Below are positions 47,164 to 56,031 of a stretch of DNA of 64,000 nucleotides, in pieces; position 1 is the first letter of the stretch, and each line of letters begins with the position of its first letter. The notes beneath the pieces were generated by a model that saw nothing but the letters and a program-made list of their open reading frames with translations, had not been told where the DNA came from and did not search any database. Made by a program: the position numbers and the translations under genes. This DNA comes from Sphingopyxis sp. OPL5 (GTDB lineage: Bacteria > Pseudomonadota > Alphaproteobacteria > Sphingomonadales > Sphingomonadaceae). The DNA lies in the NCBI RefSeq assembly GCF_003797775.2, contig NZ_CP060725.1, positions 2,722,001 through 2,786,000 on the forward strand. The letters are read 5' to 3'.

Positions 47164-47322
47164 CCCCTCCCGCTTGCGGGAGGGGTCGGGGGAGGGCCTG
47201 TTTCGCACAAGCCCACGGCCCTCGACATGCCCTCCCAGTATCAGGTCGGATGTGCCCCCGGCACATCCTTGATCAGCCGGGGGCTGATCAACCTGAAACT
47301 CCCCTCCCGCAAACGGGAGGGG
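47164..47322. repeat. Cluster of four hairpins between convergent genes
   Basis: Hairpin 1: CCCCTCCCGC/GCGGGAGGGG (47164-47185). Hairpin 2: GGATGTGCC-CCC-GGCACATCC (47248-47268). Hairpin 3: TTGATCAGCC-GGG-GGCTGATCAA (47269-47291), touching hairpin 2. Hairpin 4: CCCCTCCCG-CAAA-CGGGAGGGG (47301-47322). All stems are perfect. The cluster fills the 170-base gap between the carbonic-anhydrase-like gene and the PuuD-like gene. Confidence 0.8.
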
Positions 47323-47330
47323 GATCAAGA

Positions 47331-47903
47331 TCAGCTGAAGTTCACCATCGCATAGAGCATCGGGATCGACAGCAGGGTGTTGGTCCGCGAAAAGATCATC
47401 GCGGTCTTCGCCGAGGCCGCCTTGGTCGCATCGTCGGCCGCGACGATGCCCAGCGCCTTCTTCTGGTTCGGCCAGATCAGGAACCAGACGTTGAACGCCA
47501 TGATCAGGCCGAGCCACATGCCGACGCCGATCAGCTTGTACGGATCCTGCAGCGTCAGCGCGGGAACGAGATATTTGGCGTGACCCGCGATCGCGAGGCC
47601 CAGCACCACCGTCGCGGCGGCTGCCCAGCGGAACCAGAACAGTGCGGCCGGCGCGATATGCTTCGACACGCCGGGCTTCAGTTCGGCCGGAATCTTGGGC
47701 ATCGTCGGGATCTGGACGAAGTTGAAATAATAGAGCAGCCCGATCCACAGCACGCCGAAGAAGGTATGCAGCCAGCGCATGATCGCATTGCCCGCGGCGA
47801 TGCCGTCCTCGAAATTCTGGCCGTTGAGGCCGAGCATCAGGATGATCGCGAGCACCAGGCCCGCGCCCAGCACGGCGTGCAGATTAGCGAAAAATTTGTC
47901 CAT
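47331..47903 (-). CDS. PuuD-like membrane protein (urate hydroxylase membrane domain)
   Basis: 190 aa, about five membrane helices. Conserved-looking segments: MRWLHTFFGVLWIGLLYYFN, with a His and aromatic cluster, HIAPAALFWFRW and GVGMWLGLIMAFNVWFLIWP. It matches the membrane domain of PuuD; true PuuD also carries a C-terminal cytochrome c, which is absent here (no CxxCH). So urate oxidation is not supported; the family label is structural only. Confidence 0.78.
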   Translation of the reverse strand: MDKFFANLHAVLGAGLVLAIILMLGLNGQNFEDGIAAGNAIMRWLHTFFGVLWIGLLYYFNFVQIPTMPKIPAELKPGVSKHIAPAALFWFRWAAAATVVLGLAIAGHAKYLVPALTLQDPYKLIGVGMWLGLIMAFNVWFLIWPNQKKALGIVAADDATKAASAKTAMIFSRTNTLLSIPMLYAMVNFS

Positions 47904-47999
47904 GAAAGTCCCCCTCGCTTGTTATGAGGCGCGGCGCGACCCGGTGCCCGGGCAAGGCTATGCCAGCGACGGGGGCAAGGCTCAAGCTTGCTGCATAGG

Positions 48000-48136
48000 A
48001 TCCTCCCTGTCGCGAAGCGATGGGGAGGGGGCCGCTCGCGAAGCGAGGGGTGGAGGGGCGGGCAACCTTGCGCCATAGCCCCTCCGTCAGCGGCTACGCC
48101 GCTGCCACCTCCCCATGGCTGCGCCACAGGGAGGAT
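48000..48136. repeat. Inverted pair of 29-base repeats (family A)
   Basis: Copy at 48000-48028 (ATCCTCCCTGTCGCGAAGCG...) faces an inverted copy at 48108-48136 (CCTCCCCATGGCTGCGCCAC...). Between them, smaller arms also pair (CTCGCGAAGCGAG at 48036-48048; AGCGGC-TAC-GCCGCT at 48089-48103). A REPIN-like element in the 240-base gap between the PuuD-like gene and yciB. Confidence 0.7.
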
Positions 48137-48143
48137 TGGCTGG

Positions 48144-48824
48144 TCAGTCCTTATCCGTCGCCGCTTCCTCGGGCAGCGCGAGGCCGTTCTTGATCATCAC
48201 TGGCAACTGGGTCAGCGTGAACAGGAAGGAGAGGGCGGTGATCCCCCACACCTTGATCGTCAGCCATGTGTCGAAGCTGAACTGGCCCCGCTGGATCAGC
48301 ACATACATGATGTGATTGGCGACGCCGAGGGCGAGGAAGAACAGCCCCCAGTTTCGCGACAGCAGCATCCAGCCGCGCTCGGTGATCCCGTCGAGCGCCG
48401 ACTGGAGCAGATATTTGAGCATCGGCTTGCCCGCGAAATAACCGCCGAGCAGCAGCGCGGCGAAGGCGCCATAGATGATCGTCGGCTTCATCACGATGAA
48501 GCTTTCGTCGTGGAAATAGACGGTCAGTGCGCCGAAACCGATGACGAGGATGCTCGACAGCCACAGCATCGGCGAAATCTTGCCCAGCTTCCACTTCGAT
48601 ATGATCATCGCGGCGACGATCGCGATCATGAAGGCGACGGTGCCCTTGATCGCCGCCGTGGTCGCGGCAAAGGCGCCGGTGCCGCCCGAACTCAGCTTGT
48701 AGACCGCGAAGAAGATCAGCAGCGGGGCAAAGTCGATCACGAAATTGAGCCAGCCATGCTTGGCGGGTGGCGGCGCGGGAATGGCCGCGGGGCCGGTCGG
48801 CAGTTGCTCGAGCGTGTCGCTCAT
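48144..48824 (-). CDS. yciB: Inner-membrane protein YciB (intracellular septation protein A)
   Basis: 226 aa. Six or so membrane helices with the family motif LNFVIDFAPLLIFFAVYK near the start and RNWGLFFLALGVANHIMYVL later. YciB is linked to cell-envelope synthesis and division in E. coli. Its start overlaps the ftsY stop (ATGA); last gene of the dapF-mtaB-ftsY-yciB operon. Confidence 0.93.
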   Translation of the reverse strand: MSDTLEQLPTGPAAIPAPPPAKHGWLNFVIDFAPLLIFFAVYKLSSGGTGAFAATTAAIKGTVAFMIAIVAAMIISKWKLGKISPMLWLSSILVIGFGALTVYFHDESFIVMKPTIIYGAFAALLLGGYFAGKPMLKYLLQSALDGITERGWMLLSRNWGLFFLALGVANHIMYVLIQRGQFSFDTWLTIKVWGITALSFLFTLTQLPVMIKNGLALPEEAATDKD

Positions 48825-49747
48825 CTGATATTTCCTGCAATGATGCCCGCGATCTCGTCGGCATCGAACGGACGAAGATCGTCGATGGTTTCGCCGATGC
48901 CGATCGCGTGAATGGGAAGCCCGTGGCGCTCGGCCGCGGCGACGAGCACGCCGCCGCGCGCGGTGCCGTCGAGCTTGGTCATGACGAGGCCGGTGACCCC
49001 CGCGACCTCGCGGAACACATCGATCTGCGCCAGCGCATTCTGCCCCGTCGTCGCATCGAGTACCAGCACGACATCGTGCGGCGCCGCGGGGTTCAGCCGG
49101 CCGAGCACGCGCTTGATCTTCTCGAGTTCGTCCATCAGCTCGCGCTTGTTCTGTAATCGCCCGGCGGTGTCGACGATCAAAACGTCGATACCCGTCGCGG
49201 TCGCCTGCTTCACCGCGTCGAACACGATCCCCGCGGCGTCGCCGCCCTCGGAACCCGCCATGATCGGCACGCCCAAGCGTTCGGCCCAGACCTTCAATTG
49301 GCCGATCGCGGCGGCGCGGAAGGTGTCGCCGGCGACCAGCATCACGCCATAATCCTGTTCCTGGAACAGATGCGCCAGCTTGGCGATGGTGGTGGTCTTG
49401 CCCGACCCGTTGACCCCGATCACCAATATGACCTGCGGGCGCGGAAAGGCGTCGATCTCCAGCGGTTCGGCGACCGGGCGCAGCACTGCGGCGATTTCCT
49501 CGGCGACGATACGGCGCAACTCCTCGGTCCCGCTCGCCACCGCATCGCGTCGCGCCGCCAGCCGCTCGCGGATCCGCCCCGCCATCGCGGGCCCCAGGTC
49601 GGCGGTGATCAGCGCCTCTTCTATGCGGTCGAGATCGTCCTCGTCGAGCCGCGCCTTGCCGGTCAGCCCCGCCAGATTTTCGCCCAGCTTCTCCGACGTG
49701 CGCTTGAGCCCGCCGAACAGCCGCTCGCTCCAGCTCGCGCCGCTCAT
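48821..49747 (-). CDS. ftsY: Signal recognition particle receptor FtsY
   Basis: 308 aa. NG domain only, without the long acidic N-terminal region of E. coli. G1 GVNGSGKTTTIAKLA, G3 VDTAGRLQNK, G4 TKLDGTARGG. It docks ribosome-SRP complexes (Ffh, encoded at 53846) to the Sec translocon. Overlaps mtaB and yciB by 4 bases each. Confidence 0.97.
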   Translation of the reverse strand: MSGASWSERLFGGLKRTSEKLGENLAGLTGKARLDEDDLDRIEEALITADLGPAMAGRIRERLAARRDAVASGTEELRRIVAEEIAAVLRPVAEPLEIDAFPRPQVILVIGVNGSGKTTTIAKLAHLFQEQDYGVMLVAGDTFRAAAIGQLKVWAERLGVPIMAGSEGGDAAGIVFDAVKQATATGIDVLIVDTAGRLQNKRELMDELEKIKRVLGRLNPAAPHDVVLVLDATTGQNALAQIDVFREVAGVTGLVMTKLDGTARGGVLVAAAERHGLPIHAIGIGETIDDLRPFDADEIAGIIAGNIR

Positions 49748-50967
49748 GCTGCCAGCTCCGCCGTCAGCCGGTCGCCGTCGCGCGCGCCGATCCGCACCGG
49801 CACGATGCTCCCCGGCATCGCGTCAGCGTCCAGCATCAGCCCCGCAAAATTCTCGCCATGGCCGCTCCGCCCGTCGCGTTCGACCAGCATATTCGTCCTC
49901 ATTCCTGTCAGTCCGTCCATCCAGTCATGCCGCCGCCGCGCATTGGCTTCGCGCAGTATCGCCGCCCGTTCGCGTGCCACGGTCCGTCCAACCTGCGGCA
50001 TCCGCGCGGCGGGGGTCCCGGCGCGCGCGCTATAGGGAAAGATATGGCCAAAGACGATGTCGCATTCGTCGATCAGCGCCAGGCTGTTCGCGAACATCGC
50101 GTCATCCTCGGTCGGGAAGCCCGCGATCAGGTCGGCGCCGATCGCAATCTCCGGTCGCGCCGCCTTGAGCCGCGCGACGAGGTCGACGACCTCGGCCCGC
50201 CGATGCCGCCGCTTCATCCGCGTCAGCACCATGTCGTCGCCTGCCTGCAGCGACAGATGGACGTGCGGCATCAGCCGCGTTTCGCCGGCCAGCAGCGCGA
50301 ACAGCGCATCGTCGATCCGGTTCGGGTCGAGCGACGACAGCCGCAGCCGTTCGATCGGCAGCGCCAGCAACGCCTTGATCAGCGCGGCGAGCGTGGTGCC
50401 GCTGTCGTCGCCATAGCTCGCCAGATCGACACCGGTCAGCACGATCTCGCGTTGCCCGCGCGCCAGCGCGAGGCTCGCGCTTTCGACCACGGCATCGACG
50501 TTCGCCGACCGCGCGGTTCCGCGCGCGATCACCGTCGCGCAAAAGGTGCAGCTGTGCGAACAGCCCGTCTGCACGCCCAGAAAGGCGCGGGCATGGTCGG
50601 CACCCGACAGGGCAGGGGAATAGCTCTTGCTGCGCGCGACCGGCGCCCCGGCGCCATAGCTCTCGGTCAACCCCTTGGCGTCGTTGCGCACCACCCGCGC
50701 ACCCAGTGCCGCAAAGCGTTCGCCTTCCAGCTCCGCCGCGCAACCGGTCACCACCACATTCGCCTCGGGCCGCTCGCGCAGCGCGCGCCGCACCGCCTGG
50801 CGCGCCTGCCGCACCGCTTCGTCGGTGACCGCGCAGCTGTTGAAGATGATCGTATCGCGCGCGCCGGCCGCCGTCGCCGCCGCGCGCACCGCCTCGCCTT
50901 CGGCGATGTTCAGCCGGCACCCGAAATTGACGACGTCAAGCCCGCCGCCCAACACCGCAACGCTCAT
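49744..50967 (-). CDS. mtaB: tRNA t6A37 methylthiotransferase MtaB
   Basis: 407 aa. N-terminal UPF0004 domain with three cluster Cys (NFGCRLN, NSCAVT, VTGCAAE), then the radical SAM motif CSHSCTFC, and a C-terminal TRAM domain. It adds a methylthio group to t6A37 of tRNAs reading ANN codons. The start overlaps the dapF stop (ATGA), a common dapF-mtaB-ftsY order in alphaproteobacteria. Confidence 0.95.
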   Translation of the reverse strand: MSVAVLGGGLDVVNFGCRLNIAEGEAVRAAATAAGARDTIIFNSCAVTDEAVRQARQAVRRALRERPEANVVVTGCAAELEGERFAALGARVVRNDAKGLTESYGAGAPVARSKSYSPALSGADHARAFLGVQTGCSHSCTFCATVIARGTARSANVDAVVESASLALARGQREIVLTGVDLASYGDDSGTTLAALIKALLALPIERLRLSSLDPNRIDDALFALLAGETRLMPHVHLSLQAGDDMVLTRMKRRHRRAEVVDLVARLKAARPEIAIGADLIAGFPTEDDAMFANSLALIDECDIVFGHIFPYSARAGTPAARMPQVGRTVARERAAILREANARRRHDWMDGLTGMRTNMLVERDGRSGHGENFAGLMLDADAMPGSIVPVRIGARDGDRLTAELAA

Positions 50968-51770
50968 CCGAACTGCGCCCAGTCGGTCTCGCCCTCGAAC
51001 ACCCGCGTCGCGGCGCCGCTCATCACGATCGGCTCGCCCGGCGCCCAGCGGATGATCAGGTCGCCGCCGGGCAGCGACACCGTCACCGGCGATTTCACCT
51101 TGCCCGCACGGATCGCCGCGACCGCGGTCGCGCACGCGCCGGTGCCGCACGCCTGCGTCAGCCCGACGCCGCGCTCCCACACGCGCAGTTGCAGCCGGTC
51201 GGGACCGTCGAGGCTCGCGACATTGACGTTGACGCGCTCGGGGAACAGCGGATCGGTCTCGATCCGCGGCCCCAGCTCGCCCAGGTCCACCGCATCGGCC
51301 TCGGGCACGAAAAAGACGATGTGCGGGTTGCCGACATTGACCGCCGCGCCATGCTCCAGCTCGTCCCACGCCACCGGCATGTCGCGCGTGTCCATCGGCA
51401 TCGCCAGCGGGATATGCTCCCAGTCGAATTCGGGTTCGCCCAGCACCACCTCGGCGCCGCCGTCAGCCGGCGTCACGCGCAGCATGCCACCCAGGGTCTC
51501 GATCACCGCGGGTTGGCCGATCAGCGTCGCGACACAGCGCGTCGCATTGCCGCATGCCTCGACCTCGCCGCCGTCGGCATTGAAGATGCGCATCCTCACG
51601 TCGGCATGGGTCGACGGTTCGAGCAGGATCAGCTGGTCGCACCCGATGCCGTGGCGCCGGTCGGCGATCGCATGCGCGCGCGCCGGGGTCATCGCGACGG
51701 GCGCCGCGCGCGCGTCGATCACGACAAAGTCGTTGCCCAGTCCGTGCATCTTGGTGAAGCGATCCGCCAT
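50964..51770 (-). CDS. dapF: Diaminopimelate epimerase
   Basis: 268 aa. It interconverts LL- and meso-diaminopimelate for lysine and peptidoglycan. The two catalytic Cys are in EACGNATRCV (Cys73) and TQACGTGACATA (about residue 215). N-terminus FTKMHGLGNDFVVIDAR is diagnostic. First gene of the operon. Confidence 0.98.
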   Translation of the reverse strand: MADRFTKMHGLGNDFVVIDARAAPVAMTPARAHAIADRRHGIGCDQLILLEPSTHADVRMRIFNADGGEVEACGNATRCVATLIGQPAVIETLGGMLRVTPADGGAEVVLGEPEFDWEHIPLAMPMDTRDMPVAWDELEHGAAVNVGNPHIVFFVPEADAVDLGELGPRIETDPLFPERVNVNVASLDGPDRLQLRVWERGVGLTQACGTGACATAVAAIRAGKVKSPVTVSLPGGDLIIRWAPGEPIVMSGAATRVFEGETDWAQFG

Positions 51771-51833
51771 ATCCCGCGCATGTAAGGCGGCAGGGGCGTG
51801 AAGTCTAGCGAGGCGGGACTATTCCAAAGCCTT

Positions 51834-51915
51834 GTCATTGCGAGCGGAGCGAAGCAATCCACGGCGCCCTTGCGCAACTCTGGATTGCCGCGTCGCCGTC
51901 GGCTCCTCGCAATGA
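51834..51915. repeat. Imperfect inverted repeat element (family C)
   Basis: GTCATTGCGAGCGGAGCGAA... at 51834-51860 pairs with GGATTGCCGCGTCGCCGTCG... ending CTCGCAATGAC at 51882-51915. This long imperfect palindrome with TCATTGCGAG ends is a common intergenic repeat type in alphaproteobacteria. It lies upstream of dapF, beyond the GGDEF/EAL stop. Confidence 0.7.
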
Positions 51916-51935
51916 CGATTGGAGTGATGGAGGCG

Positions 51936-53567
51936 TTACGCCGACTTCCGCCGCTCGTCTTCGCTCGCGCCATCCTGTTCGGGCACCAGCGGCGAACGCA
52001 GCAGGCCGCGGTCGGCGAGCAGCTTCGCCGTTTCCGCTGCCGACACCGGCTTGCCATAATGCCAGCCCTGCGCCTTGGCGCAGCCGAGCCGGGTCAGTTC
52101 GATCGCGGTCGCCTCGTCCTCGACCCCCTCGGCGGTGATCGGCATCGCCAGGCTTTCGCCCAGCCGGACGATCGCGACGACGATCGCCTGCGCATCGGGG
52201 CTGCCCTGCATCGCGGCGATGAAGCTGCGGTCGATCTTGATCCGGTCGAACGGCAGCGCGCGCAGGTGCGACAGCGAGCTGTAGCCGGTCCCGAAATCGT
52301 CGAGGCTCAGCGACACGCCCTGGTTCTTGAGGCTGGTGACGATCGAGCGCACCAGCGGCAGATTCTCGAACAACGAGCTTTCGGTGATCTCGACCTCGAG
52401 CTGGCTCGCGGGGAATCCCGTCTCGACCAGCAGCTTGGTCAGCTTCTGGCTGAACCAGGGGTCCTTCAATTGCTGCGGCGAGATATTGACCGCCAGCGTG
52501 ATCGACGGGTCCCACCCCTTGGCGATCTCCATCGCGTGGCGCACGACCCGCAACGACAGCTCGCCGATCAGCCCGCTGTCCTCGGCGACCGGGATGAAGC
52601 GGTCGGGCTCGATCATGCCATGTTCGGGTGAATCCCAGCGCATCAGCATCTCGAATCCGACCAGGCGGCCCGTCGCGATGTCGACCTGCGGCTCGAAAAA
52701 GGGCACGAATTCGTCGCGCGGCATGCCGCTGCGGATGCCGGTCTCGATCTGGTTGCGGACCTGTACCGCCATTTCCATGCCGGCCTCGAACCAGCAGAAG
52801 CGGTTCCGTCCCTCGTCCTTGCAATGATACATGGCGATGTCGGCCTGACGGACCAGCGTATCCATCGTCGCGCTCGCCTCGGTCGCGAGCGCGAGCCCGA
52901 TCGACGCGCCGATGCGGATCTGCTGCGCATCGTGGATCACCGGTTCTTCGAGCACGGTGACGAGCTGCGCCGCCAGCGCCTCGATATGCGCCTTGCCCGC
53001 CGGATCGAACATCAGCATCGCGACGAACTCGTCACCGCCCAGCCGCGCCATCAGCGCGCTCGGCGGCAGCACGCTGGCGATGCGTTCGGCGGCGACCTGC
53101 AACAGGCGGTCGCCCGCGGCGTGGCCATGGATGTCGTTGACCGTCTTGAAATGGTCGAGGTCGAGCAGGAACAGCGCGACATGGCGCTGCTCGCCCGCGG
53201 CCTCGACGACCAGCGCCTGCCCCTGTTCGAGCATCGCGCGGCGGTTGAGGAAATTGGTCAGCGGATCGGTGTCGGCCAGATAGCGGGCGCGCTGCTCGGC
53301 CTCGGTGCGTTCGCGGATCTCGCGGTGCAGGTCGTTGTAGCGGCGCCAGCCGAACAGGATCAGCGCGATGTTGAGGATCAAGGTCGCGGCGAGCACCTGG
53401 TCGGCGCCGCCGCCGATGCCCGACAGAGCGCGAACGACCGATTGCATGACGCTGCTGCCGGTGCCGACGAACAGGATGATCGCGGCGACGACGATGCCGC
53501 CCGCGACGACGTCGCGCTTCGCGCCGTCGGCGCGGTCGGGTTGTTTGGGCGCAGCGGCCGTCGCCAT
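51936..53567 (-). CDS. Membrane GGDEF/EAL cyclic-di-GMP protein
   Basis: 543 aa from the ATG at 53567. Two membrane helices (residues about 20-40 and 58-75), GGDEF domain with intact GGDEF at 177-181, then EAL domain with EML at 306-308 in place of EAL. Other EAL residues are present: NISPQQL, EITESS, LDDFGTGYSS, KIDRSFI and AEGVE. It could both make and break c-di-GMP. The Glu of EAL, which binds metal, is kept. No periplasmic sensor domain of size. Confidence 0.92.
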   Translation of the reverse strand: MATAAAPKQPDRADGAKRDVVAGGIVVAAIILFVGTGSSVMQSVVRALSGIGGGADQVLAATLILNIALILFGWRRYNDLHREIRERTEAEQRARYLADTDPLTNFLNRRAMLEQGQALVVEAAGEQRHVALFLLDLDHFKTVNDIHGHAAGDRLLQVAAERIASVLPPSALMARLGGDEFVAMLMFDPAGKAHIEALAAQLVTVLEEPVIHDAQQIRIGASIGLALATEASATMDTLVRQADIAMYHCKDEGRNRFCWFEAGMEMAVQVRNQIETGIRSGMPRDEFVPFFEPQVDIATGRLVGFEMLMRWDSPEHGMIEPDRFIPVAEDSGLIGELSLRVVRHAMEIAKGWDPSITLAVNISPQQLKDPWFSQKLTKLLVETGFPASQLEVEITESSLFENLPLVRSIVTSLKNQGVSLSLDDFGTGYSSLSHLRALPFDRIKIDRSFIAAMQGSPDAQAIVVAIVRLGESLAMPITAEGVEDEATAIELTRLGCAKAQGWHYGKPVSAAETAKLLADRGLLRSPLVPEQDGASEDERRKSA

Positions 53568-53845
53568 ATTCGCATTTCCCCACAGACAGCCGGTCTTTTG
53601 CGCCCCAAGCGGTGAAATTTGCGTTAAGTGTGGGTCATTCCAATCCTCGGCATGGCTTCGCCACAGGGAGGAGCTGACTTGCCTTTCCCCGCCCTTTCCC
53701 GTAAGGGCGCCCCGTTCCACCGCATTTTGCGGCGGGGCATACACGACATCCGCGACGGAAAACCTGTCCACGGATACCGCTGGTTGGCGAGGTTTCGCTC
53801 ACCGGCGTGTTTTGCGTTGCGGGCGTCGTAGCAAGGATTTTGGCT
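53568..53845. other. Intergenic region between the GGDEF/EAL gene and ffh
   Basis: 278 bases with no supported gene. It holds a family A repeat copy (53645-53673) and a bulged stem (53709-53738, GCCCCG..CCGC/GCGG..CGGGGC). I looked for SRP 4.5S RNA because ffh follows, but the conserved GGAA-tetraloop core is not there. Promoters for both divergent genes should lie here. Confidence 0.5.
53645..53673. repeat. 29-base dispersed repeat (family A), copy 4
   Basis: CCTCGGCATGGCTTCGCCAC... ending AGGGAGGAG; it matches 48108-48136 except for a few bases. Single copy without a facing partner. Confidence 0.6.
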
Positions 53846-55306
53846 GTGTTCGATAGTCTGAGCAACCGGCTTGGCGATGTTTTCGGAAAGCTCCGCGGTC
53901 GCGGTGCGCTGACCGAGGCCGACGTGCGCGCCGCGATGCGCGAAGTGCGAATCGCCCTGCTCGAGGCCGACGTCGCGCTGCCCGTCGTGCGCAGCTTCGT
54001 CGACCAGGTCACCGACCTCGCGATCGGTCACAATGTCCTGCGTTCGGTCACCCCGGGCCAGCAGGTGGTCAAGATCGTCAGCGACGCGCTGACCGAAATG
54101 CTCGGCTCCGAAACCGCCGAGCTCGACCTTGCGGTCACGCCGCCCGCGGTCATCATGATGGTCGGCCTCCAGGGTTCGGGTAAGACGACGACGACCGCGA
54201 AGATCGCGAAGCGCCTCAAGGAAAAAGAGCGCAAGAAGGTGTTGATGGCGTCGCTCGACGTCAATCGCCCTGCCGCGCAGGAACAGCTCGCCGTCCTCGG
54301 CGCCCAGATCGACGTCGCAACGCTGCCGATCGTCGCGGGGCAGCAGCCGGTCGAGATCGCGCAACGCGCGCTGCAGGCCGCGAAGCTTCAGGGTTTCGAC
54401 GTGCTGATGCTCGATACGGCGGGCCGCCTCCATGTCGATCAGCAGCTGATGGACGAGATGCAGGCGGTGTCGCGCACCGCCAATCCAGCTGAAACCCTGC
54501 TCGTCGTCGACAGCCTGACCGGGCAGGATGCGGTGCAGGTCGCGCAGCGCTTCACCGATCAGGTGCCGCTTACCGGCGTCGTCTTGACCCGTATGGACGG
54601 CGACGCGCGCGGCGGTGCCGCGCTCTCTATGCGCGCGGTCACCGGCAAGCCGATCAAATTCGCGGGTACGGGTGAGAAACTCGACGGGCTCGAACTCTTC
54701 CAGCCCTCGCGCATCGCCGGCCGCATCCTCGGCATGGGCGACGTCGTCAGCCTCGTCGAGCGCGCCGCCGAAACGATCCAGGCCGAAGAGGCCGAGGCGA
54801 TGGCGGCGAAGATGGCCAAGGGCGTCTTCGACCTCAACGACCTACGGACCCAGCTCAATCAGATGCGCCGCATGGGCGGCCTCGGCGCGCTCGCCGGGAT
54901 GATCCCGGGGATCAAGAAGGCGCAGGTCGCGATGGCGCAGGGCGGCGCCGACGACAAGATGCTCATCCACTTCGACGCGATCATGGGCTCGATGACCCCC
55001 AAGGAGCGCGCGAAGCCGGAAATCCTGACCGCGAAGCGCAAGATCCGCATCGCCAACGGCTCGGGCACCAATGTCCAGATGGTCAACAAGGTGCTCAAGA
55101 TGCACCAGGAAATGGCGACCGCGATGAAGAAGATCCGCAAGATGGGCGGGCTGAAAGGCCTCGGCGCGCTGTTCGGCAAGGGCGGCATCCCGGGCATGGG
55201 CGGTGGCGGCATGGGGGGTGGAGGCGGTGGCCTCGGCGGCCTGCCCGGCCTCGGCGGCGGGGCGATCCCGCCCGAACTCGCCAATCTCATGAACAAGAAG
55301 AAGTGA
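53846..55306 (+). CDS. ffh: Signal recognition particle protein Ffh
   Basis: 486 aa from the GTG at 53846 (AGGA 8-9 bases upstream; VFDSLSNRLGDVF is the family start). NG domain with G1 GLQGSGKTTTTAKIA and DTAGRLHVD; M domain with the Met-rich signal-peptide groove and RNA-binding IANGSGTNVQMVN. The C-terminus is Gly/Met-rich (GMGGGGMGGGGGGLGGLPG). It binds signal peptides and 4.5S RNA and docks with FtsY. Confidence 0.97.
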   Translation: MFDSLSNRLGDVFGKLRGRGALTEADVRAAMREVRIALLEADVALPVVRSFVDQVTDLAIGHNVLRSVTPGQQVVKIVSDALTEMLGSETAELDLAVTPPAVIMMVGLQGSGKTTTTAKIAKRLKEKERKKVLMASLDVNRPAAQEQLAVLGAQIDVATLPIVAGQQPVEIAQRALQAAKLQGFDVLMLDTAGRLHVDQQLMDEMQAVSRTANPAETLLVVDSLTGQDAVQVAQRFTDQVPLTGVVLTRMDGDARGGAALSMRAVTGKPIKFAGTGEKLDGLELFQPSRIAGRILGMGDVVSLVERAAETIQAEEAEAMAAKMAKGVFDLNDLRTQLNQMRRMGGLGALAGMIPGIKKAQVAMAQGGADDKMLIHFDAIMGSMTPKERAKPEILTAKRKIRIANGSGTNVQMVNKVLKMHQEMATAMKKIRKMGGLKGLGALFGKGGIPGMGGGGMGGGGGGLGGLPGLGGGAIPPELANLMNKKK

Positions 55307-55351
55307 TTTTAACCGACAACCGAATTTGAATCAGAAAGAAGGAATTACATC

Positions 55352-56029
55352 ATGGCTACCTCCATTCGCCTGTCGCGCGGCGGCTCCAAGAAGCGCCCCT
55401 ATTACAAGATCGTCGTCGCCGATTCGCGCGCGCCGCGCGACGGCCGCTTCATCGAGCGCATCGGCAGCTACAACCCGCTGCTCGCCAAGGACAATCCCGA
55501 GCGCGTCAAGCTTGACGCCGAGCGCGCCAAGCATTGGCTGAGCGTCGGCGCCCAGCCGAGCGACCGCGTCGCCCGCTTCCTCGACGCCGCGGGTGTCCAG
55601 GAACGCGCCGCGCGCAACAATCCGAACAAGGCGGTCCCGGGCGAAAAGGCCAAGGAACGCGCCGAGGAAAAGGCTCAGAAGATCGCTGACGCCGAGGAAG
55701 CAGCCGCCGCCGCTGCTGCTGCTCCGGCTCCCGAGCCCGAAGTCGTCGAAGAAGCCGCCCCGGTTGCTGAAGAAGCGCCCGCCGCTGAAGAAGCCGCCGC
55801 TCCCGAGGCTGCTGAATCGGACGCGACCGGTTCGGTGAAGAGCGAAGCGACCGCCGAAGCCGTCGCCGACGCGGTGGCCGAAGATGTCCCCGCCGACGCG
55901 ACCGCCGACGATGCCGCCGCGATGGCCGAACAGGCCGCCGAAGGCGGACCGGCCGAAGAAGCTCCGGCTGCTCCGGTCGCTGAGGAAGCGCCCGCAGAAG
56001 AAGCCGGCGAAGAAGAAGCCAAGGCCTGA
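55352..56029 (+). CDS. rpsP: 30S ribosomal protein S16 with long acidic tail
   Basis: 225 aa; E. coli S16 is 82. Residues 1-85 are a full S16 ([31 protein letters not shown]). After a charged helix ([12 protein letters not shown]) comes about 110 residues of Ala/Glu/Pro repeats ([20 protein letters not shown] and similar). The tail is probably disordered and strongly acidic. Second gene after ffh in the conserved translation operon. Confidence 0.97.
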   Translation: MATSIRLSRGGSKKRPYYKIVVADSRAPRDGRFIERIGSYNPLLAKDNPERVKLDAERAKHWLSVGAQPSDRVARFLDAAGVQERAARNNPNKAVPGEKAKERAEEKAQKIADAEEAAAAAAAAPAPEPEVVEEAAPVAEEAPAAEEAAAPEAAESDATGSVKSEATAEAVADAVAEDVPADATADDAAAMAEQAAEGGPAEEAPAAPVAEEAPAEEAGEEEAKA

Positions 56030-56031
56030 TC

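Noticed and set aside
53568..53845. Possible 4.5S SRP RNA or small gene upstream of ffh
   Set aside because: The conserved SRP RNA core is absent; short open frames lack ribosome sites and protein-like composition.
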